Of a stretch of 64,000 nt of DNA, positions 9,372 through 18,406 are shown piece by piece. Source of the stretch: JBEVJC01 sp040510375 (GTDB taxonomy: Bacteria > Bacteroidota > Bacteroidia > Chitinophagales > Chitinophagaceae); NCBI GenBank assembly GCA_040510375.1, contig JBEVJC010000013.1, positions 124,001-188,000 on the forward strand, read 5' to 3'. How positions within the stretch are numbered: position 1 is the first letter of the stretch; each line of letters starts with the position of its first letter. The position numbers and the translations under genes were made by a program. The notes beneath the pieces were generated by a model. It saw nothing but the letters and a program-made list of their open reading frames with translations. It searched no databases and was not told the origin of the DNA.

Positions 9372-10523
9372 ATGAGTAATAATCGATTGATCCCGCTTAG
9401 CCTGCCGAACATCTCTGGAAACGAATGGAAATATGTGAAGGATTGCCTGGATACGGGCTGGATCTCCTCTGTAGGCGCCTACGTTACACAGTTTGAACAA
9501 ATGGTTGCCGATTTTGCTGGAGCGAAATATGGCATTGCTGCGGTCAATGGAACAGCAGCGCTTCATATCTCGTTATTATTACTGGGTGTAAAGGCAAATG
9601 ATTATGTGATCCTGCCCAACCTCACTTTTGTCGCTTCTGCCAACGCTATCCGCTACCTCGGTGCAGACCCGCTGCTGATTGATGCAGATCCGGATCTCTG
9701 GCAAATGGACCTCGACCTGCTGGAGTTATTCCTGGAGGAAGATACAAAAGAAGAAAACGGGGAATTGTTTTATAAAAAAGATGGTCGCCGGATAGGTGCC
9801 ATCATGCCCGTACATATCCTGGGAAATCTATGCGATTTGGACCGGTTCCTTTCCATTGTAAAAAAATATCCCCTGCCCATAGTGGAAGATGCAACAGAAG
9901 CGCTGGGGTCGTCTTTTAAAAACAAACATGCGGGAACATTCAGTCCCCTTGGTTGCTTCAGCTTTAACGGCAACAAAATAATTTCGACTGGCGGTGGCGG
10001 GGTAATCGTCACCAACGATGAAACACTTGCAAAAAAGGCAAAACATATTACCACTACCGCCAAGGCCAGTCCTGATGAATATTACCATGACGAAGTGGGC
10101 TACAATTACCGGCTTGTAAATATCCTGGCAGCAGTTGGTGTGGCACAGATGGAACAGCTGCCATCATTCATTCAGCGGAAGAAAGAGATAGTAGCATTTT
10201 ATAAAGATGCTTTCAGCGGCATAGAAGAGATCGGTTACCAGAAACAGCTACCGGAGGTGGAAACAAATGGCTGGCTGTTTACTATCCGCACAACCTTGTC
10301 CGAAAAATTGTTGCAGCATCTCAATGCCAACAAGATCCTCAGCCGCCGTTTCTGGATGCCGATGAATAAACTGCCGATGTATTCCCCCAATCCTTATATC
10401 AGCCGGAAGGACGAGGCCACCAACATCTATAACAGTTGCCTGAGTATTCCAAGTTCCACCAATATCACCGATGAGGATCTGGAGATCGTGGCCAATGAAG
10501 TTAAATCCGTTTTCAAGAAATAA
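9372..10523 (+). CDS. DegT/DnrJ/EryC1/StrS aminotransferase, LegC-like
   Basis: A 383-residue PLP-dependent sugar aminotransferase. The N-terminus IPLSLPNISGNEWKYV matches the LegC type of NDP-keto-sugar aminotransferases. Lys in SFNGNKIISTGGGG is the expected PLP Schiff-base residue, and EDATEALGSSF holds the ring-stacking region. It would transfer the amino group of glutamate to a 4-keto-6-deoxy NDP-sugar, giving an amino sugar that the NeuD/PglD-like enzyme could acylate. One base separates its stop from the sugar transferase start, which supports one transcript. Confidence 0.88.
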   Translation: MSNNRLIPLSLPNISGNEWKYVKDCLDTGWISSVGAYVTQFEQMVADFAGAKYGIAAVNGTAALHISLLLLGVKANDYVILPNLTFVASANAIRYLGADPLLIDADPDLWQMDLDLLELFLEEDTKEENGELFYKKDGRRIGAIMPVHILGNLCDLDRFLSIVKKYPLPIVEDATEALGSSFKNKHAGTFSPLGCFSFNGNKIISTGGGGVIVTNDETLAKKAKHITTTAKASPDEYYHDEVGYNYRLVNILAAVGVAQMEQLPSFIQRKKEIVAFYKDAFSGIEEIGYQKQLPEVETNGWLFTIRTTLSEKLLQHLNANKILSRRFWMPMNKLPMYSPNPYISRKDEATNIYNSCLSIPSSTNITDEDLEIVANEVKSVFKK

Positions 10524-10524
10524 T

Positions 10525-11211
10525 ATGTACCCCTTTTTCAAAAGAGTGGCGGATATCCTGTTCGCACTGATAGCCATTATAATTCTTTCACCATTGTTGA
10601 TCCCGATCGTAATTATTTTATTACTGACGGGAGAACATCATGTCTTTTACAGACAGGACCGTGTAGGTTACCGGAACCGCATCTTCGGTATATTAAAGTT
10701 TGCCACCATGCTTAAGGATAGCCCTAATATGGGTAATGGTGATGTGACTACACGTAACGATCCAAGGGTTACAAAGGTTGGCCGGTTCCTGCGTAAGACA
10801 AAACTCAATGAACTTCCGCAACTACTGAATATCCTCAGTGGTGAAATGTCGTTTGTAGGGCCAAGGCCATTGATGAAGGTGGGTTTTGACCGGTACTCGG
10901 ATGATCTTAAAGAAAAAGTGAACCGGGTGCGGCCAGGTCTTACCGGAATTGGTTCAATCGTTTTCAGGGACGAAGAACTTATTATTACAAGAAGCAAACT
11001 TCCTCCACACGAATGTTACCGGGATATAATATTACCGTTTAAAGGAGCATTGGAAGTATGGTACCAGCAACATTATTCTTTCCGCACCGATTTCCTGCTG
11101 CTTTTCCTCACTGGCTGGTATATCATTTTTTCTGAAAGTGAACTGGTTTACCGCGTGTTCCCGGATCTCCCGGGACGATTGGAAGTACCTGTTGTTGCAG
11201 GCGCAGAATAA
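10525..11211 (+). CDS. Initiating sugar-phosphate transferase (bacterial sugar transferase, PglC/WcaJ C-terminal type)
   Basis: A 228-residue membrane enzyme that moves a sugar-1-phosphate from UDP-sugar to undecaprenyl phosphate, the first step of repeat-unit synthesis. The start is set at ATG 10525 (MYPFFKRVADILFAL), one base after the aminotransferase stop; a longer upstream frame only overlaps that gene. Residues 8-32 form the membrane helix. FVGPRP and RVRPGLTGIGS are family hallmarks. The usual KFRTM loop reads KFATM. It lacks the extra N-terminal membrane domains of full-length WcaJ, so it is the small monotopic form. Confidence 0.92.
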   Translation: MYPFFKRVADILFALIAIIILSPLLIPIVIILLLTGEHHVFYRQDRVGYRNRIFGILKFATMLKDSPNMGNGDVTTRNDPRVTKVGRFLRKTKLNELPQLLNILSGEMSFVGPRPLMKVGFDRYSDDLKEKVNRVRPGLTGIGSIVFRDEELIITRSKLPPHECYRDIILPFKGALEVWYQQHYSFRTDFLLLFLTGWYIIFSESELVYRVFPDLPGRLEVPVVAGAE

Positions 11212-11243
11212 AGATTGTAATTTAGGCGGTTGAAACCATCATC

Positions 11244-11987
11244 ATGTTCGGATTATTCTCGAAGAAAACTACAAAGGGCGAAAAGTTCAGGTTTGAAGAT
11301 ATTGGAACCGATATGCACTCGCATATCCTGCCGGGCATTGATGACGGGTCACCTGATCTTGAAACTTCACTTAACCTAATCCGCGGACTGCAGGAGCTGG
11401 GATATTCAAGACTGATCGCCACTCCGCATATTCTCTGGGATATGTTCCGCAACACGCCGGAGATTATAAAAGAAAAACTGGATCTCGTACGTGAAGCGGT
11501 ACTGAAAGCAGGAATAGATATCCGCATAGACGCAGCTGCGGAATATTACCTTGATGAACACGTAAGCGAACTGCTGGCAAAAAAGGAACCACTGCTGACC
11601 ATCGGGGATAAAAAAGTGCTGATCGAATTTTCGATGGCCTTCCCGCCGTTCAACGTTAAGGAAACACTTTTTGAATTACAGATGCAGGGATACCAGCCGG
11701 TATTTGTACATCCTGAGCGATACAGCTACCTCCAGCGCAACAGGGAGTTCTTTGATGAAATGAAAGAAATCGGCTGCATTTTCCAGCTGAATATACTTTC
11801 ATTAAGCGGGCAGTACGGGAAAGGTGTAACCGAACTATCCCATTACCTGCTCAAGAAGGATTATTACGACCTGCTGGGTACCGACCTTCATCACAGCAAC
11901 CACCTGGCAATGCTAAAACAGTTCCATAACGGGTTGTTTCCGGCCGACTTCAACCACAACAGCCGCTTTCTGAACAAAGAGCTGTAA
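11244..11987 (+). CDS. CpsB/CapC-like protein-tyrosine phosphatase (PHP fold)
   Basis: A 247-residue metal-dependent phosphoesterase. The metal ligands appear in DMHSHILPGIDDGS, ATPHILWDM, FVHPERYSYL and GTDLHHSNH, the order of the PHP superfamily and of YwqE/CpsB. In Gram-positives and Bacteroidota such enzymes dephosphorylate the polysaccharide co-polymerase tyrosine kinase (Wzc type) and so tune chain length. The location at the end of the polysaccharide cluster, 32 bases after the initiating transferase, fits this. No cognate kinase gene is visible here; it may lie left of the window. Confidence 0.88.
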   Translation: MFGLFSKKTTKGEKFRFEDIGTDMHSHILPGIDDGSPDLETSLNLIRGLQELGYSRLIATPHILWDMFRNTPEIIKEKLDLVREAVLKAGIDIRIDAAAEYYLDEHVSELLAKKEPLLTIGDKKVLIEFSMAFPPFNVKETLFELQMQGYQPVFVHPERYSYLQRNREFFDEMKEIGCIFQLNILSLSGQYGKGVTELSHYLLKKDYYDLLGTDLHHSNHLAMLKQFHNGLFPADFNHNSRFLNKEL

Positions 11988-12037
11988 TCTATCCCCATAA
12001 CCGAACTTTTTTGTTCCGGCTGCGTAGTATAATTACC

Positions 12038-12913
12038 ATGAACGCTTTTACCATAAAGGATTTGGAGAATTTATCGGGTATCAAGGCCCACACTATCCGG
12101 ATGTGGGAACAGCGTTATAATTTCCTGAAGCCCCAGCGCAGTTGCACCAATATCAGGTACTACAGCAACGAGGAACTGAAGACATTACTGAATATCGCGC
12201 TACTGAACCGTTTTGGATTCAAGATCTCCCATATCGACAAGATGGATCCGAATGAGATCTGTGCAAAAGTACTGTCATTAAATGATGCCGAAGCCTTGCA
12301 GGAGCGTGTGGTTAATTCACTGGTGAGCCAGATGATCGACATGCAGACCGATAAGTTTGAAGTTACACTGACCAGGTATATCAAGTGTAACGGGCTCGAC
12401 CAGACTGTCCGCGAAATCATTTTCCCCTTCCTTGAAAAAATCGGGATCCTCTGGCAAACCGGTCATATCATGCCGGCACAGGAACACTTTGTTACAAATG
12501 TGATCCGCCAGAAAATCATTGTAGCTATTGATAACCTGGGAATCAGTACCGGCGAACGCACTTGCATCCTGTTCCTTCCCGAAGGCGAGTATCACGAACT
12601 CGGACTCCTTTTCCTGTCTTACCTGCTGAAAAAAAACAATCACAAAGTCGTTTACCTGGGAAGTAATATCCCCTTCTGTGATTTTGAAAGTATCGTACAT
12701 ACCATGAAGCCCGACATGGCCTTTATCCACCTGACCAGTACCAGTCCCAACTTCAACTTCGAACGGCTCCTCAACAATATCCGGCTGAAAACCGGCCATA
12801 TTCCTACCATTATCTCCGGATTTCCCACCCTCAGTTTTTATAAACCCGTACCCGCCTGCATCGAGTTCAAAACAAGCTTCCGGGAAATGACCGATTTTAT
12901 CGCAACTCTTTGA
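12038..12913 (+). CDS. CarH/LitR-like MerR regulator with adenosylcobalamin-binding domain
   Basis: A 291-residue regulator. Residues 1-70 form a MerR winged helix (TIKDLENLSGIKAHTIRMWE). The rest is a four-helix bundle plus Rossmann B12-binding domain. The CarH photoreceptor signature is present: W139 followed by nine residues and then E149-H150 (Wx9EH, capping the upper axial face). E184-x-H186-x-x-G189 matches the DxHxxG cobalamin motif with Glu for Asp, and H186 would be the lower axial ligand. In the dark, CarH tetramers repress carotenoid genes; light breaks the Co-C bond and releases DNA. An ECF sigma and crt operon follow directly. The start is at ATG 12038, since the upstream TTG adds only nine unconserved residues. 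Confidence 0.9.
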   Translation: MNAFTIKDLENLSGIKAHTIRMWEQRYNFLKPQRSCTNIRYYSNEELKTLLNIALLNRFGFKISHIDKMDPNEICAKVLSLNDAEALQERVVNSLVSQMIDMQTDKFEVTLTRYIKCNGLDQTVREIIFPFLEKIGILWQTGHIMPAQEHFVTNVIRQKIIVAIDNLGISTGERTCILFLPEGEYHELGLLFLSYLLKKNNHKVVYLGSNIPFCDFESIVHTMKPDMAFIHLTSTSPNFNFERLLNNIRLKTGHIPTIISGFPTLSFYKPVPACIEFKTSFREMTDFIATL

Positions 12914-13025
12914 ACTGCAACACCATTTTCCCGGGTTCATTCCTTTATGTTAAAGTTTGAACATTAATTACTTAAGCTCCTGCTTATTGTTTAACTTTAT
13001 GCTCTAATAAATTAAACAATTAAAT

Positions 13026-13526
13026 ATGTCCTCCAAAGATTTTGATGAAGTACTGGTCGAAAATGCCGACTTCCTCAAGCCCTTTGCCATTAACCTGACA
13101 AGGGACACCGAGGCTGCCAACGACCTTTTCCAGGAGACCTTGTACAAGGCCCTGGCGAATAAAGAGAAGTATTATACAGGCACCAATATCAAGGCCTGGT
13201 TGTTTACCATCATGCGTAATATTTTTATCAATAATTACCGCAGGAAGGCTAAACAGAAAACTATTTTTGACAACACTCCGAACGAATACCTGATCAATAT
13301 GAAGCAGGTGTCCGTTAGTAATAACGCAGAAAGCGGATTAAGGTTGAAAGAAATCCAGGCGGCTATCGAGCAATTGCCCGAGATCTTCAAAACCCCCTTC
13401 CTCCTTTATTTTGATGGCTATAAATACCAGGAGATTGCTGATGTACTGGCTGAACCCCTGGGTACAGTAAAAAGCCGGATACACTTTGCACGTAAGCTTT
13501 TGAAAGAACGGATCAGTCGTTATTGA
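13026..13526 (+). CDS. ECF-family RNA polymerase sigma factor
   Basis: A 166-residue sigma-70 family protein with region 2 (RDTEAANDLFQETLYKAL and IKAWLFTIMRNIFINNYRR) and region 4 (YKYQEIADVLAEPLGTVKSR). No anti-sigma gene is adjacent. The position between the CarH-like regulator and crtI suggests it drives the carotenoid operon and is itself repressed by the B12 regulator, as in other light-induced carotenoid systems; this is inference. A near -7 element (TAACTTTA, 12992-12999) lies upstream, but no well-spaced -33 partner was found. A long inverted repeat follows its stop. Confidence 0.9.
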   Translation: MSSKDFDEVLVENADFLKPFAINLTRDTEAANDLFQETLYKALANKEKYYTGTNIKAWLFTIMRNIFINNYRRKAKQKTIFDNTPNEYLINMKQVSVSNNAESGLRLKEIQAAIEQLPEIFKTPFLLYFDGYKYQEIADVLAEPLGTVKSRIHFARKLLKERISRY

Positions 13527-13540
13527 TCACGTTGAATTGG

Positions 13541-13611
13541 AATAGATTGTCCGTTCGTTGAATGATGCCCGCAATTTTGCATCAAATCGTTCAACGAACG
13601 AACAATCTATT
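13541..13611. repeat. 25-base inverted repeat between the ECF sigma gene and crtI
   Basis: Arms at 13541-13565 and 13587-13611 are complementary in 23 of 25 positions, and one of the two mismatches is a G-U pair in RNA. The loop is 21 bases. The core is CGTTCGTTGAA facing TTCAACGAACG. The downstream arm is followed by a T-rich run (ttttctttttgg), so it could fold as a terminator for the sigma gene. It also lies 39 bases before crtI, where an operator would sit. Either role, or both, is possible. Confidence 0.8.
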
Positions 13612-13649
13612 TTCTTTTTGGTCTTACTTTCCAGTAACCAACGTTTAGC

Positions 13650-15128
13650 ATGACTGATCCCAAAAAAGCGGTAATTATCGGAAGCGGATTTGCTGGTCTT
13701 TCAGCAGCGAGCTTTATGGCAAAAGCCGGATGGGATGTCACCCTTCTTGAAAAAAATGCCGGACCCGGCGGTCGCGCACGCCAATGGATCAGTGATGGTT
13801 TTACTTTTGATATGGGTCCCAGTTTCTACTGGATGCCGGATGTCTTTGAACGGTACTTCGAACAGTTTAATAAAAAAACGACCGACTACTACCAGCTTAC
13901 CCGGCTCGACCCTTCGTATCGCGTGTACTGGCAAAACGACCATACAGATATCCCCGCATCGTATGAACAACTAAAAATTGTATTCGATTCATTTGAACCT
14001 GGTGCCGGGTCCAGACTGGACACTTACCTGAAAGGGGCTGCCTATAAATATGAAATGGGGATGAACCGGCTGGTTTATAAACCAGGGCGTTCAATTACCG
14101 AATTTATGGACTGGCAAACCATCAGCGGCATTTTCAAACTCGACGTCTTTTCCAATATCAGGAAACATATCCATAAGTACTTCAATAATCCGCAGCTCCG
14201 CCAGTTAATGGAATTCCCGGTACTGTTTTTGGGGGCTTTACCCCAGGACACACCCGCCCTGTACAGCCTTATGAACTATGCAGACATCAGGGGCGGAACA
14301 TGGTATCCCCAGGGCGGTATGTATTCGGTTGTGAATGGCATGTACCAGCTGGCAGTGGAACTTGGCGTGAAATTCCGTTTTAACGAAGAAGTGTTACAGA
14401 TCAGCATCGAAAAAAACGCAGCTAAAACGGTAATCAGCAACAAGGGCAGGTATGATACAATGGCCGTGATCAGCGGAGCCGATTACCAGTTTACCGAATC
14501 AGCATTGTTGCCTCCTGAAAGCCGGACCTATTCCAGTTCATACTGGGATAAAAAAGTGATGGCCCCGTCCTGTTTATTATACTTTGTTGGCATCAATAAA
14601 AAAATGGAGAACATACCCCATCATTCCCTGTTTTTTGATGCGTCGTTCGATCAGCATGGAAAAGAGATTTACAGTGATCCCAAATGGCCGGAGAATCCTT
14701 TGTTCTACGTAAGTATTTCATCGAGGACCGATAAGGACTCCGCTCCGCCGGGATGTGAGAACCTGTTCTTCCTGGTGCCGGTGGCTTCGGGTCTGACGGG
14801 TGATACAGAAGAATTAAGGGAAGTATATTTTAACCGGATCGCCGACAGGTTTGAAAAACGCACCGGCCAGACGATCCGCGATTCAATCATCTGTAAAAAA
14901 ACCTATAGCCTGTCCGATTTCGTAAGTGATTATCATAGTTACCGCGGTAACGCATATGGCCTTGCCAATACATTGAAACAGACCGCTATTTTTAAACCAT
15001 CCTGTAAAAGCAAAAAAGTTAGTAACTTATTCTATACCGGTCAGCTTACAGTGCCGGGACCCGGAGTGCCGCCCTCACTGATCAGCGGTGAAGTGGTTGC
15101 CAGGGAAGTAATCAAAACATTTGTCTAG
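13650..15128 (+). CDS. crtI: Phytoene desaturase
   Basis: A 492-residue FAD enzyme that desaturates phytoene stepwise to lycopene. The dinucleotide-binding N-terminus AVIIGSGFAGLSAASFMAKA is followed by LLEKNAGPGGRAR. The C-terminal FAD/substrate signature is FYTGQLTVPGPGVPPSLISG. The length is normal for bacterial CrtI. It is the first gene of a compact crt operon; crtB starts 6 bases after its stop. A CrtI-type protein can also be a different carotenoid desaturase or ketolase, but the presence of crtB and crtY favours the standard role. Confidence 0.93.
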   Translation: MTDPKKAVIIGSGFAGLSAASFMAKAGWDVTLLEKNAGPGGRARQWISDGFTFDMGPSFYWMPDVFERYFEQFNKKTTDYYQLTRLDPSYRVYWQNDHTDIPASYEQLKIVFDSFEPGAGSRLDTYLKGAAYKYEMGMNRLVYKPGRSITEFMDWQTISGIFKLDVFSNIRKHIHKYFNNPQLRQLMEFPVLFLGALPQDTPALYSLMNYADIRGGTWYPQGGMYSVVNGMYQLAVELGVKFRFNEEVLQISIEKNAAKTVISNKGRYDTMAVISGADYQFTESALLPPESRTYSSSYWDKKVMAPSCLLYFVGINKKMENIPHHSLFFDASFDQHGKEIYSDPKWPENPLFYVSISSRTDKDSAPPGCENLFFLVPVASGLTGDTEELREVYFNRIADRFEKRTGQTIRDSIICKKTYSLSDFVSDYHSYRGNAYGLANTLKQTAIFKPSCKSKKVSNLFYTGQLTVPGPGVPPSLISGEVVAREVIKTFV

Positions 15129-15134
15129 TCCTCT

Positions 15135-16010
15135 ATGATCGAACTCTTCCATACAAGTAGTACCCGTTGCAGTAAGGTCATCACCGAAACCTACAGCACT
15201 TCGTTCGCCTCTGCGATCAGGCTGCTGCATAAAGACCTGCGTGCACCGGTGTATAATATTTATGGGTTCGTGCGACTGGCTGATGAGATCGTTGATACAT
15301 TCCATGATCACGATAAACATTACCTCCTTACACGATTTAAAGAAGATACTTTCGATGCAATTGAAAGGGGCATCAGCCTGAACCCGATCCTGCAAAGCTT
15401 CCAGCTGACCGTCAACAAACACGCTATCAGCCTGGATCTTATCAGGGCTTTTTTTAAAAGTATGGAAATGGACCTGGTGCGATCCACCTATGATGAACAT
15501 GGTTACGACGACTATATCTACGGATCTGCGGAGGCCGTGGGACTGATGTGTCTGCAGGTTTTCTGCGAAGGACGAAGGGAACTTTATGAAGAACTGGTAA
15601 CTCCTGCACGTGCGCTGGGTTCAGCGTTCCAGAAAGTCAACTTCCTCCGGGATATACGGGCCGATCATATTGACCTGTCGCGTACCTATTTCCCTTCCAT
15701 TAACCTGTCTGATTTTACCGAAACGGATAAACGTAAAATCGAATCAGAAATCGCTGCTGAATTCCAGGAAGCCTGTAAAGGGATTATCCATCTTCCCCTT
15801 AAAGCAAGGTTCGGAGTTTATGTGGCATACAAATATTATCTCAGCCTTTTTAAAAAAATAACGCGGCTTAAACCCGCAAGTATGATGGAACAACGGATCC
15901 GCATTCCCGATTACCATAAAATGCTCATCGTGTTAAGGGCAGGTATCAAAAACCGTTTGCGAATGATAACACCGCAGGCGGTTTCACCGGTAACGGAGAA
16001 CAGGTCCTGA
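15135..16010 (+). CDS. crtB: Phytoene synthase
   Basis: A 291-residue squalene/phytoene synthase. It joins two geranylgeranyl diphosphates head to head to make phytoene. The first Asp-rich motif is in RLADEIVDTF (near residue 50) and the second in NFLRDIRADHIDL (near residue 173). Both carry the magnesium-binding acidic residues. No geranylgeranyl diphosphate synthase gene is present, so that substrate must come from elsewhere on the chromosome. It lies between crtI and idi in one operon. Confidence 0.93.
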   Translation: MIELFHTSSTRCSKVITETYSTSFASAIRLLHKDLRAPVYNIYGFVRLADEIVDTFHDHDKHYLLTRFKEDTFDAIERGISLNPILQSFQLTVNKHAISLDLIRAFFKSMEMDLVRSTYDEHGYDDYIYGSAEAVGLMCLQVFCEGRRELYEELVTPARALGSAFQKVNFLRDIRADHIDLSRTYFPSINLSDFTETDKRKIESEIAAEFQEACKGIIHLPLKARFGVYVAYKYYLSLFKKITRLKPASMMEQRIRIPDYHKMLIVLRAGIKNRLRMITPQAVSPVTENRS

Positions 16011-16053
16011 AAACCATCACCGGGAATAGCCCGATTAACAAGAATAAACAGAA

Positions 16054-16584
16054 ATGACGCAGGAACTGATATTAGTGAACGAATTGGATGAACAGATTGG
16101 AACAGGCGAGAAGATGAAGATCCACCGGGAAGGATTGTTACACCGGGCCTTCAGTGTTTTTGTGTTCAACGAAAACGGACAGATGTTGCTGCAGCGAAGG
16201 AGCCTGTCGAAATACCATAGCGGCGGACTGTGGACCAATACCTGTTGCAGTCACCCTGCACCCGGGCAGGACCTGGAAGATGCAGCTGGTAAACGATTAT
16301 TCGAAGAAATGGGATTTAATACCCCACTCACCAGGGTCTTCGATTTCATTTACCGGGCAGGACTTGGTAATGGAATGACAGAACATGAATTTGACCATGT
16401 TTTTGTTGGCGGTTATAACGGACCGGTAAATTACAATACTGATGAAGTGATGGATTATTGTTACCAGACAATGGATGAACTGAAAGAATCAATCCGTTTT
16501 AAACCGGATGTGTACACGGAATGGTTCAAACTTGCATTCCCCCTGGTGGAGAGCTGGTGGCTGGAACATTTTAAAAAAGATTAG
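16054..16584 (+). CDS. idi: Isopentenyl-diphosphate delta-isomerase, type I
   Basis: A 176-residue Nudix-fold isomerase that interconverts isopentenyl and dimethylallyl diphosphate, supplying both C5 units for carotenoids. The catalytic Cys is in TNTCCSHP. The Nudix-like segment is AAGKRLFEEMGF, and EHEFDHVFVGGY carries the other metal and catalytic residues. The length matches type I enzymes. It sits 43 bases after crtB, and crtZ begins one base after its stop. Confidence 0.94.
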   Translation: MTQELILVNELDEQIGTGEKMKIHREGLLHRAFSVFVFNENGQMLLQRRSLSKYHSGGLWTNTCCSHPAPGQDLEDAAGKRLFEEMGFNTPLTRVFDFIYRAGLGNGMTEHEFDHVFVGGYNGPVNYNTDEVMDYCYQTMDELKESIRFKPDVYTEWFKLAFPLVESWWLEHFKKD

Positions 16585-16585
16585 T

Positions 16586-17095
16586 ATGCAGGTTTTATTA
16601 TATATCGCAGTGCTTACCGGCACCTTCCTGGTTATGGAGGGCATAACCTGGCTGACCCATAAATACGTGATGCATGGATTTCTCTGGTATCTCCACAAAG
16701 ACCATCACCAGGTGCAGCCCGGTTTCTTCGAAAAAAACGATGCGTTTTTTATCATCTTTGCGATCCCCAGTATCACACTGATCTTCCTTGGTACCTATAA
16801 CTATACCTGGTGGATGCAATCCATCGGGTTCGGGATCATGGCCTATGGCGCTGCTTATTTCCTGGTGCACGATGTGATCATCCATCAACGGTTCAAATGG
16901 TTTACCAGGAGTAATAATTCCTATGTACGTGCCATTCGCTGGGCACATAAAATGCATCACAAACATCTCGACCGTTTCCATGGCGAAAGTTTTGGTATGT
17001 TGCTGGTGGCAAAAAAATACCGCGATAAGATCAGGCGCGATGAGAAATTAATGGCCGGCGCACAGAAGGTCAGCTATGCACCCGAAGCAGAATAG
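16586..17095 (+). CDS. crtZ: Beta-carotene hydroxylase
   Basis: A 169-residue membrane di-iron hydroxylase that adds 3- and 3'-hydroxyls to beta-carotene, giving zeaxanthin. Four histidine clusters are visible: HKYVMH, HKDHH, HDVIIHQR and HKMHHKHLD. Three or four hydrophobic helices surround them. The start at ATG 16586 is one base after the idi stop; an upstream extension in the same frame only overlaps idi. No crtW ketolase is present, so the expected end product is zeaxanthin rather than astaxanthin. Confidence 0.94.
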   Translation: MQVLLYIAVLTGTFLVMEGITWLTHKYVMHGFLWYLHKDHHQVQPGFFEKNDAFFIIFAIPSITLIFLGTYNYTWWMQSIGFGIMAYGAAYFLVHDVIIHQRFKWFTRSNNSYVRAIRWAHKMHHKHLDRFHGESFGMLLVAKKYRDKIRRDEKLMAGAQKVSYAPEAE

Positions 17096-17150
17096 GTATC
17101 TGTTACCGGCATTCTACCCCTTTATTTATTGATAAGTATTCCTCCCTGTA

Positions 17151-18299
17151 TTGAATAAAAATTCCCGATACGATATAATCATCGCCGGCGCTGGTTGTGC
17201 CGGGCTCAGTCTGCTGGTGCACCTGGTAAAAAGCGGGTCGTTCAAAGAAAGCAGGATCCTTGTAGTGGACCGGGCAGAAAAAAAATCCAACGACCGTACC
17301 TGGTGCTTCTGGGAAAAAGGAACGGGTGTATTCGAACAGGTGGTATCGGCTTCCTGGAAACAACTGTATTTCCGGTCGTTCACTCTTTCACGTTTGTTCG
17401 GTCTCGATCCCTATTCCTACAAACTGATACGTTCGGCGGATTTTTACGGGTATTGCCTGGACCTGCTGCATCAGGCACCCCATGCGGAATTAATCAACGG
17501 AGAGATCACGCAGGTGGGGGAAGATGGGGAAGGGGCCTTTATCAAGGTTAATGGTGAAAAGATTTATGGCGGATATGTATTTAACAGTCTTCTGGATGGC
17601 AAGCCGGTTCTTGCAAAGGACGAATACTACCTGCTGCAACATTTCAAAGGATGGTTTATTGAAACACCAACGGATACGTTTGACCCGGCACAGGCTACCA
17701 TGATGGATTTCCGCACCAGCCAGCAATCCGGCGCCTGTTTTGTTTATGTCATGCCATTCTCCCCCACCAGGGCATTGGTGGAATATACTTTGTTCTCCGG
17801 TGAAGTATTGAAAGACGAAGAGTATGAAGAAGGACTTAAAGAGTATATCGGAAACAAACTCAATATTCCGGTTTATAAAATCCTGGAAGAAGAAATGGGG
17901 GTGATCCCGATGACTAATCACCGGTTTTCAAAGGGGAAAGGAAAGATCATCCATATTGGTACAGCAGGTGGACAAACAAGGGCTTCCACGGGTTATACCT
18001 TCCAGTTCATCCAGAAACATTCGGCGCAAATTGTCAAGGCCCTGCAAGCGGGCCGTAACCCGCTGATCCCATCCTCCGCCAGGGAAAAACGTGCAGCTTT
18101 TTATGATAGTGTATTGTTGAATATCCTTCACCACGAAACAATCCCTGCACATGAAATTTTTACCCGCCTCTTTGCCAGGAATGATCCCCGGAATGTACTC
18201 CGGTTCCTTGATAAGGAAAACAACCTGGCTGAAGATTTCAAACTCGTATCAACCCTTCCCACCCTTCCGTTCCTGAAAGCTGCGCTGAACCAATTGTGA
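17151..18299 (+). CDS. crtY: Lycopene beta-cyclase
   Basis: A 382-residue FAD/NAD(P)-dependent cyclase that forms the beta-ionone rings of beta-carotene from lycopene. The N-terminus YDIIIAGAGCAGLSLLVHLV is the dinucleotide fold, and DRTWCFWE is the CrtY signature. VIPMTNHRF and GTAGGQTRASTGYTF match the C-terminal FAD region. The start is TTG at 17151, because no ATG keeps the N-terminal fold intact. It is the last gene of the crt operon, 55 bases after crtZ. Confidence 0.93.
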   Translation: MNKNSRYDIIIAGAGCAGLSLLVHLVKSGSFKESRILVVDRAEKKSNDRTWCFWEKGTGVFEQVVSASWKQLYFRSFTLSRLFGLDPYSYKLIRSADFYGYCLDLLHQAPHAELINGEITQVGEDGEGAFIKVNGEKIYGGYVFNSLLDGKPVLAKDEYYLLQHFKGWFIETPTDTFDPAQATMMDFRTSQQSGACFVYVMPFSPTRALVEYTLFSGEVLKDEEYEEGLKEYIGNKLNIPVYKILEEEMGVIPMTNHRFSKGKGKIIHIGTAGGQTRASTGYTFQFIQKHSAQIVKALQAGRNPLIPSSAREKRAAFYDSVLLNILHHETIPAHEIFTRLFARNDPRNVLRFLDKENNLAEDFKLVSTLPTLPFLKAALNQL

Positions 18300-18406
18300 G
18301 TTGTTCCTATAGTTGAAACTGTCACCACAAAGCCGGGACCATAATTGAACGGCCGGATGTCAATTGAAAAAATACCGGGTTTTTCTTCCGGATTAAAACG
18401 GGCTTA

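Noticed and set aside
12317..12940. 207-codon minus-strand frame opposite the CarH-like gene
   Set aside because: Complement shadow; the plus-strand protein has conserved MerR and B12 motifs.
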